Of a stretch of 64,000 bases of DNA, positions 60,000 through 64,000 are shown one piece after another. Both the position numbers and the translations under genes were made by a program. The notes under the pieces are model-generated. The model was not told the origin of the DNA, ran no database searches, and saw only the letters and a list, made by a program, of their open reading frames with translations. Origin of the DNA: Hyunsoonleella ulvae (GTDB taxonomy: Bacteria; Bacteroidota; Bacteroidia; Flavobacteriales; Flavobacteriaceae); contig NZ_JAEPJQ010000003.1 in NCBI RefSeq assembly GCF_016827605.1, positions 186,001 to 250,000 of the forward strand, read 5' to 3'. Every line of letters starts with the position of its first letter. The stretch's first letter is position 1.

Positions 60000-60386
60000 T
60001 TAGATTGATATTTTGCTGAAAGATTGTGTCATTTCTTCAAAAGCTGTTTTTTGCGAACCTGCAAGAATTAAATCTTTTATTTTTCCAGTAATAACTTCAA
60101 TAATATTTTGATATTTTTTTTGACTTTTTCCAAAATAAGTATTCATTATTTTGTTAGGTATAATATAGCTAACTTTCATTTTATTATCTTTTGTGAAATG
60201 TATTTTTGCCCCGTGCATATTACTTTTTTTAACAATTACGCATTTTTCCATCTGTCCGTTGGCATCGGTTCGCACTTCCCAACTATCATATTCCTTTTTA
60301 GCTTCAAATGAAGTTTCTTTTTTTATAAACTCCTCTATTTTTTCCAAAGAAGCATACTCTGGTTTTACTGATATTAATTGTTCCAT
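60000..60386 (-). CDS. Unknown soluble protein
   Basis: This 128-residue protein was not recognised. It has no signal or membrane segment. A central beta-rich part (SWEVRTDANGQMEKCVIVKK) is followed by basic strands and a helical end (IEVITGKIKDLILAGSQKTA). It starts seven bases after the DUF3592-like gene, so the two are translated together and lie between the same two repeats. Confidence 0.7.
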   Translation of the reverse strand: MEQLISVKPEYASLEKIEEFIKKETSFEAKKEYDSWEVRTDANGQMEKCVIVKKSNMHGAKIHFTKDNKMKVSYIIPNKIMNTYFGKSQKKYQNIIEVITGKIKDLILAGSQKTAFEEMTQSFSKISI

Positions 60387-60393
60387 ACTATTA

Positions 60394-60789
60394 TTAATTA
60401 TATTGTTTTTTTCTTGCTCTTATATACGTTTTTGCTGAATAAATAATTCCTAAAGCGATAAGAATATACATTCCATATTTTGAAATAAAATTACCCACAT
60501 TTGTTTTTGCCAACGCAGGGTTTTCTTTGTTATAATTAATGGTAAGTCCATCTCCAACAGATTTAAAACTTCCCAAAAACGGAAGTCGTTCGAGTTCTAC
60601 AACCGTTTCAATGGTGTCGCCTTGCTGTGTTGCAAAAGATACGGTTGCTATTTCTTTAATTGTTTTTCCCGACCTTTTCTTTTCTATGTTTTTTATTATT
60701 CCTTTGGTTTCTATGTATTCCACTTGTTGTGAAAACATACTAAAAGGCAATAAAAACAATAGCGCTAAAAAAATACTTTTCATTCTCAT
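60394..60789 (-). CDS. DUF3592-like membrane protein
   Basis: This 131-residue protein has an N-terminal signal or anchor (MKSIFLALLFLLPFSMFSQQ). A beta domain resembles DUF3592: KGIIKNIEKKRSGKTIKEIA, VSFATQQGDTIETVVE, then VGDGLTINYNKENPALAK, the usual GD-x-x-x-Y-x-P-x-x-P end. A C-terminal membrane helix closes it. Two start codons (60789 and 60783) are equally plausible. Its function is unknown. It sits just after the repeat at 60827-60902. Confidence 0.75.
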   Translation of the reverse strand: MRMKSIFLALLFLLPFSMFSQQVEYIETKGIIKNIEKKRSGKTIKEIATVSFATQQGDTIETVVELERLPFLGSFKSVGDGLTINYNKENPALAKTNVGNFISKYGMYILIALGIIYSAKTYIRARKKQYN

Positions 60790-60826
60790 AATTCTACTAT
60801 TTATACTTAATTTCTTTTACTAATTG

Positions 60827-60902
60827 TAGCCAACGGTAAAGTGTATGATTTCGTTGCGTGGTTAAGCCTTTTTTAACAATGAGTTATACACAATGCTGCG
60901 TT
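60827..60902 (-). repeat. Cassette-type repeat, short form
   Basis: On the minus strand GCAGCATTG-TGTATAAC opens and CCGTTGGCTA closes about 76 bases. Arms GTGTAT and ATACAC pair, as do the inner words TTGTTAAAAAAGG and CTTAACCACGCAAC in part. It is the most compact full repeat of the block. Confidence 0.65.
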
Positions 60903-61022
60903 CGCTCTTTTTCAATTTGGCAATTGTGTTAAATATTTTTCTTTTCATTTATGTCTATTGCTGACGGAACAAAATTAGCAGTAGAAAGTCGCTTGAAATT
61001 GTAAAAATGCGACATCTTAAAA

Positions 61023-61234
61023 CTATTTGTAACAAAGGGCGGAAAGCGCTAATTTTTCGCGATTAATAAATTCTTTAGGGTGTATTCCTGTGAACTATTT
61101 AAAGTCTTTTTCGAGTTATCTACGTTTTGATAAGTTGTCTTTTTGGATTGAATTGATTGAGGCACTTCCAAAGTCCAATAGCAACTAACAAGCGATTTTA
61201 GGTCAGAATGTGCTTCGAATGTTTGGTAGTCCAT
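61023..61234 (-). pseudogene. AraC-family regulator remnant with internal deletion and two nonsense codons
   Basis: The frame from ATG 61234 gives MDYQTFEAHSDLKSLVSCYW and then TLEVPQSIQSKK, the N-terminus of a common Bacteroidetes AraC-type regulator. After that, a shifted frame reads DNLSKRR, stop, LEKDFK, stop, FTGIHPKEFINREKL, which is the end of the AraC helix-turn-helix domain. Some 150 or more central codons are therefore missing, and the C-terminal piece carries two stop codons where Gln or Glu would be expected. The remnant lies between two cassette-type repeats. Confidence 0.8.
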
Positions 61235-61262
61235 TTATCGTTCGGTGGATTTTCTGAGAGAC

Positions 61263-61375
61263 GCGCAACGGCTCTGTATGAGTCTTGTTGCGTTGTTTTC
61301 ACTTTAAAAGTAAGCAAATATTACTGACTAAAAAGTCCGCTAAAAGCTAGCAATAAGGTTTGTACTTTGTTGTGC
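61263..61375 (-). repeat. Cassette-type repeat, type C copy 1
   Basis: In the minus direction GCACAAC-AAAGTACAAA opens and ACTCATAC-AGAGCCGTTGCGC closes 113 bases; TTATTGC and GCAACAAG pair inside. It aligns along its length with 62861-62996 (shared TTATTGCTAGCT, TCAGTAATA, ACGCAACAA, ATACAGAGCCGTTG). Confidence 0.8.
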
Positions 61376-62224
61376 TTAAATCAATTCTGCATCTCTGAAC
61401 ATTAAGAGACTTAACATTAAAGCCCTTATCTTAGTTAATTTAGAAGAGTCAACGGAAAACTGGTCATCAACTAGTCCCGTGTAAAAATTAATCAATGGTA
61501 AAAACTTTACTCTATTTTCTTTATCCATAAGAATTCTTGCGAAATCTTCATAGTTAATTTGAGAATTTTCTTTACTATCATTTTTTTCTAAGAATTCGCC
61601 AAATGCAGTTTGTAAACCGTACGGGATTCCACCTTTCATAACAGCTGATAGTCTTATAAATTTTATTAATTCTTCTATTGGAATTTCTCCAGATAGATTC
61701 ATTACATCAGAAACTTTTGTCCAGCCCACTGTATGCTCATCATTGATCACATCCTCAAGACAGCGTGTTAGTTCATTTTTGTTATTTTCTATTTTATTTC
61801 GCAATGTGGTTCTGAGTCTTACCTTTAAGAAAGGATACACTTTTAGTAATTGATTAATTCTATTGTACAATTGAGCATGCATAAATATGGTGGTTATTAA
61901 AAAGTATCCACCAGCTCCTATTTCTGGTTTTTCAGGATTTTCCCAATCAAGAAAATACCATTCTAAACTCTTCCCTTCTATAGTTTGAGGTAGTTGTATA
62001 TTTATGTCTTTCTTTTCAAAGATTTTTTTTTCAATATGAGCTAATCGGTGATATAACTCATCAGCACTGAATTTTAGAGGAAAAAAATATTTAAATTCTT
62101 GTTCCTTTCTGATTTCTATTTCTTTGCTTCTTAGACTAGTTCTTATTGAAACCACATAGGTTATAATAGCAGAAATTACTGCTGTTACTACAGTAAGGAA
62201 AAATGTTATTAATTGATTTTCCAT
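61376..62224 (-). CDS. Unknown membrane-anchored helical protein
   Basis: This 282-residue protein was not recognised. A single N-terminal membrane helix (QLITFFLTVVTAVISAIITY) is followed by a basic juxtamembrane stretch and a largely helical cytoplasmic domain (SADELYHRLAHIEKKIFEKK; RTTLRNKIENNKNELTRCLE). The ATG at 62224 is chosen because longer in-frame starts would translate the upstream repeat. The gene ends directly at the type C repeat (stop codon at its border). The architecture, membrane anchor plus helical domain, recalls some defence-type or signalling effectors, but no known motif supports that. Confidence 0.7.
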   Translation of the reverse strand: MENQLITFFLTVVTAVISAIITYVVSIRTSLRSKEIEIRKEQEFKYFFPLKFSADELYHRLAHIEKKIFEKKDINIQLPQTIEGKSLEWYFLDWENPEKPEIGAGGYFLITTIFMHAQLYNRINQLLKVYPFLKVRLRTTLRNKIENNKNELTRCLEDVINDEHTVGWTKVSDVMNLSGEIPIEELIKFIRLSAVMKGGIPYGLQTAFGEFLEKNDSKENSQINYEDFARILMDKENRVKFLPLINFYTGLVDDQFSVDSSKLTKIRALMLSLLMFRDAELI

Positions 62225-62238
62225 AAAGTTTGGTATGC

Positions 62239-62377
62239 GTGTAACGGTTTTGTCTATGGTTGCGTTACGCAATGGTACGCGAGTATCATTCCGCCGTAAC
62301 CATAAATTTAGCAAAAAGGCCTGAAATTCCGAGTAGGAATTTCAGCCGTAATGAACTATAGGAGTCGTTGTTGTAGC
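62239..62377 (-). repeat. Cassette-type repeat, type A copy 2
   Basis: In the minus direction GCTACAAC opens and CCGTTACACGC closes 139 bases. Inside are GAAATTCC/GGAATTTC, a GCGTAACGC-type palindrome and blocks shared with 58928-59061. The TAG stop of the upstream gene overlaps the opening core. Confidence 0.8.
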
Positions 62378-62856
62378 TAGTATTTAATTCCGTTGTTATT
62401 TAATATTTCTTTTGTTTCAGCTCTGTTCAAATCTCTAATTATCTTTCCTGAATGACCATATAAATCAACAGTGTTTTTGGGTCTATCGTATTCTTTCAGA
62501 GCATAATTGAATTTTTCGGTTTCGAAGTTGTAATTAATTGAAATTATCGTTTTTAAGGAATCGACTATTACAACATAATTATCATTTTCCATTTCAATTC
62601 CTTTATTCCATTTGTCAAAGGATGCGTATTTAGCGTAAAATCTGGGAATATTAGTGCTTTCATTTTTCCAAGTTTGATAAACACTGGTATTTTTACTTGT
62701 CGTAACTAAATTCGAATCAATTGGAACAAGTCCGATTTCAATTCGCTCGTCGTTAAATGAAGTTCCATAAAAGGTAGGATGATACTTCTTAAATATTCCA
62801 AATCCAAAATATAAAATCAAAATCACACTCAATATTTTCCAGAAATGTTTTTTCAT
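62377..62856 (-). CDS. Unknown membrane-anchored protein
   Basis: This 159-residue protein was not recognised. It starts with a membrane anchor or signal (HFWKILSVILILYFGFGIF). A beta-rich outer domain follows (DNYVVIVDSLKTIISINYNF) with a short helix at the end (GKIIRDLNRAETKEILNN). Its ATG stands six bases after the GTTGTAGC end of the upstream repeat, and its TAG stop lies in the next repeat. The gene thus fills the whole space between two repeats, as in integron cassettes. Confidence 0.7.
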   Translation of the reverse strand: MKKHFWKILSVILILYFGFGIFKKYHPTFYGTSFNDERIEIGLVPIDSNLVTTSKNTSVYQTWKNESTNIPRFYAKYASFDKWNKGIEMENDNYVVIVDSLKTIISINYNFETEKFNYALKEYDRPKNTVDLYGHSGKIIRDLNRAETKEILNNNGIKY

Positions 62857-62860
62857 ATTA

Positions 62861-62996
62861 GCTACAACGGCTCTGTATAAAGTTTGTTGCGTGTTTTCAA
62901 GCTAAAAGTAACCAAATTATTACTGATTAGAAAGTTCGTGAGAACTTTCGCAAGTAAGCTATTAGCTAGCAATAAAATTTATACTTTGTTGTAGCC
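62861..62996 (-). repeat. Cassette-type repeat, type C copy 2
   Basis: In the minus direction GGCTACAAC-AAAGTATAAA opens and CTTTATAC-AGAGCCGTTGTAGC closes 136 bases, so the outer arms pair over about 20 bases with gaps. TTATTGC/GCAACAA and GAAAGTTC/GAACTTTC pair inside. The last six codons of the upstream gene are part of the repeat. Confidence 0.85.
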
Positions 62997-63542
62997 AGTT
63001 TTTATTTCTAATTCGTTCCATTTTTCCTTCCAGTTTTTCTTTTCAATCCTATTCTTGTAAATGGTCAAATCAAACCTCGGTGTTGGTACAACTAAAAGGT
63101 TAAATAAATCTTCTAATCCATAAGGTGCTATATACTCAATCTTGTTTTTGAAATTCAATCTTACAGCTATTGAGGTAGCTGTTTCAGGCCAAAAGGAAAT
63201 AGCTTTATTACAATCAGTATATTGTTTGTGACCGTTTCTAATATGCATCCTTGCTTGATTCTTAACAGACCAATTTAGTTTAGGATTCAGATTTCTCAGC
63301 CTGCTCTCTATTTCTAAGTCAAACTTTTTGGTCAAATTTGATTTGTCAAAATATATTACGTCAATATCATTAAGTTCAGTTTTGTCTTTCCCGTGTTTTT
63401 CGTCCCAAACTTTATTTCTAACAAAACCAGCTCCAATCCAACAATCTTTTAAGTTTAAATCTCTGACTATTTTCAAAATATTAGTCATCCATTTATCTCT
63501 TTCAATAATATCGATTAGTTTATTTCCTAGCTCTTCAGGCAT
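62979..63542 (-). CDS. Nucleotidyltransferase-family protein (NTP_transf_6-like)
   Basis: This 187-residue protein resembles the DUF925/NTP_transf_6 group of polymerase-beta-fold nucleotidyltransferases. The nucleotide loop reads IGAGFVRNKVWD (residues ~37-48) and the metal-binding Asp pair lies in ELNDIDVIYFD (~57-67). WPETATSIAVRL and YGLEDLFNLLVVPTPRF are family blocks. The substrate is unknown. The reading frame ends inside the repeat, so the tail TGYNKV is encoded by repeat sequence. No HEPN partner gene is adjacent. Confidence 0.85.
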   Translation of the reverse strand: MPEELGNKLIDIIERDKWMTNILKIVRDLNLKDCWIGAGFVRNKVWDEKHGKDKTELNDIDVIYFDKSNLTKKFDLEIESRLRNLNPKLNWSVKNQARMHIRNGHKQYTDCNKAISFWPETATSIAVRLNFKNKIEYIAPYGLEDLFNLLVVPTPRFDLTIYKNRIEKKNWKEKWNELEIKTGYNKV

Positions 63543-63555
63543 TTTGGGTAATTGG

Positions 63556-63689
63556 CTACAACGGTTACGTATAAGAATAGTGCGGTTTTGTGTCCGAGGA
63601 TTTTCCGCAGGAAAATCAGAGTGACCAAATACGCACTAACCTTTTGATTTAGGAATAAACTTACGCATTATTTTTACAATGTTGTATGC
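63556..63689 (-). repeat. Cassette-type repeat, type D
   Basis: In the minus direction GCATACAAC opens and CTTATACGTAACCGTTGTAG closes 134 bases. ATGCGTAAG pairs in part with CTTATACG, TTAGTGCG with CGCACTA, and the centre is ATTTTCC-TGC-GGAAAAT-like. The start codon of the nucleotidyltransferase lies 13 bases after the closing core. Confidence 0.8.
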
Positions 63690-63695
63690 TGTGCT

Positions 63696-64000
63696 TTATT
63701 CACTAATTATTTCAGATTTTCTACTATTCCACAATGCAATTGTCGATGCAGTAAAAAAGATAACCAAAATTATATTTAAGTAACCTCCTTTTATGATAAT
63801 CCAAATGTTGTCAGGTAAATACTTTGTGATTAAATCCTCAATTAAAAATGGAATTAGCGGAAAAAAAATGATAATCCATTTCGGATATAAAGTTTTTCTT
63901 TTCCAAACTTGGCTAATAAAAAGAATGGACAAAATTCCAACAATCGGATAAACAAATAACCTCAAAATTCCGTTTATTTTTTCAGAGAGCGAAACTGCAT
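63696..64000 (-). CDS. Unknown small membrane protein, N-terminus beyond the window
   Basis: About 100 codons are visible and the frame stays open to the right edge, so the gene is partial (visible start of frame: AVSLSEKINGILRLFVYPIV). Three hydrophobic segments are seen (VYPIVGILSILFISQVW; WIIIFFPLIPFLIEDLI; YLNIILVIFFTASTIALW) with basic loops. No family was recognised. It ends six bases before the type D repeat and appears to be the next unit of the array. Confidence 0.6.
   Translation of the reverse strand, partial: AVSLSEKINGILRLFVYPIVGILSILFISQVWKRKTLYPKWIIIFFPLIPFLIEDLITKYLPDNIWIIIKGGYLNIILVIFFTASTIALWNSRKSEIISE

Noticed and set aside
60000-60789. Toxin-antitoxin pair from two small coupled genes
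   Set aside because: The first gene looks like an exported/membrane DUF3592-type protein and the second has no antitoxin or toxin fold that I recognise.
62225-62314. 30-residue N-terminal extension of the 61376-62224 protein
   Set aside because: It would translate the array repeat and gives an Arg/Asn-rich stretch before an obvious membrane-anchor start MENQLITFFLT.
62979-63542. MNT/HEPN-type toxin-antitoxin pair
   Set aside because: The protein has a nucleotidyltransferase motif, but it is longer than MNT antitoxins and no HEPN gene is adjacent.
55336-64000. CRISPR array
   Set aside because: Repeats are long, imperfect, separated by genes rather than short uniform spacers, and no cas gene is present.
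1-64000. tRNA or rRNA genes
   Set aside because: All intergenic regions were read for cloverleaf-like and rRNA-like sequence and none was found.

Overview
This window reads as a chromosome segment of a marine-type member of the Flavobacteriaceae (Bacteroidetes). The evidence is the low G+C content, promoters of the Bacteroidetes form TTG-N19..23-TAnnTTTG, several GLPGLI-family and OmpA/PD40 envelope proteins, the divergent LysR/hutHUIG layout, a K+-dependent membrane pyrophosphatase and short poly-T hairpin terminators. No tRNA, rRNA, CRISPR, recognisable insertion sequence or prophage gene was seen. No gene-free stretch exceeds about 275 bases.

Bases 1-16 kb: an outer protein gene cut by the window edge, aspS, then a leftward tetR-tolC-adaptor-RND permease efflux operon interrupted by a small four-helix-bundle (S23/IVP-like) gene. 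These are followed by polyprenyl synthase, an OmpA/PD40 protein, a GH3-type adenylating enzyme and a DUF2797 protein. Bases 16-29 kb: LysE-type exporter, rpsU, thyA, dNTPase, CNT nucleoside transporter with bifunctional nuclease, etfBA divergent from pyruvate dehydrogenase E1 beta, a DUF5686 outer-membrane protein, a quinone-reductase-like flavoprotein, and a Crp/Fnr regulator next to a canonical FNR box.

Bases 29-46 kb: isocitrate dehydrogenase, a LysR regulator divergent from a complete histidine utilisation operon (hutH-hutU-hutI-hutG), an M1 peptidase, soluble and membrane pyrophosphatases, and a DsbD-like reductase. Bases 46-55 kb form one envelope-signalling module. A leftward histidine kinase-response regulator-propeller-deoxynucleoside kinase operon diverges from three tandem GLPGLI paralogues and a TonB-receptor-like barrel protein. 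Three GTTAAC hexamers at exact 10-bp spacing lie in the divergent gap.

Bases 55.3-64 kb are different in kind. Small, mostly unrelated genes (ECF sigma factor, CPBP protease, LytTR regulator, COX1-fragment membrane protein, DUF3592-like protein, nucleotidyltransferase, unknowns and an AraC pseudogene) nearly all run leftward. Many are separated by 75-140 bp imperfect inverted repeats that end in AAC/GTT cores. Several gene stop codons lie inside the repeats and starts follow the repeat ends closely. This is the architecture of an integron-type gene-cassette array, or a convergent equivalent, without an integrase in the window. It is the most likely place for an undescribed system.
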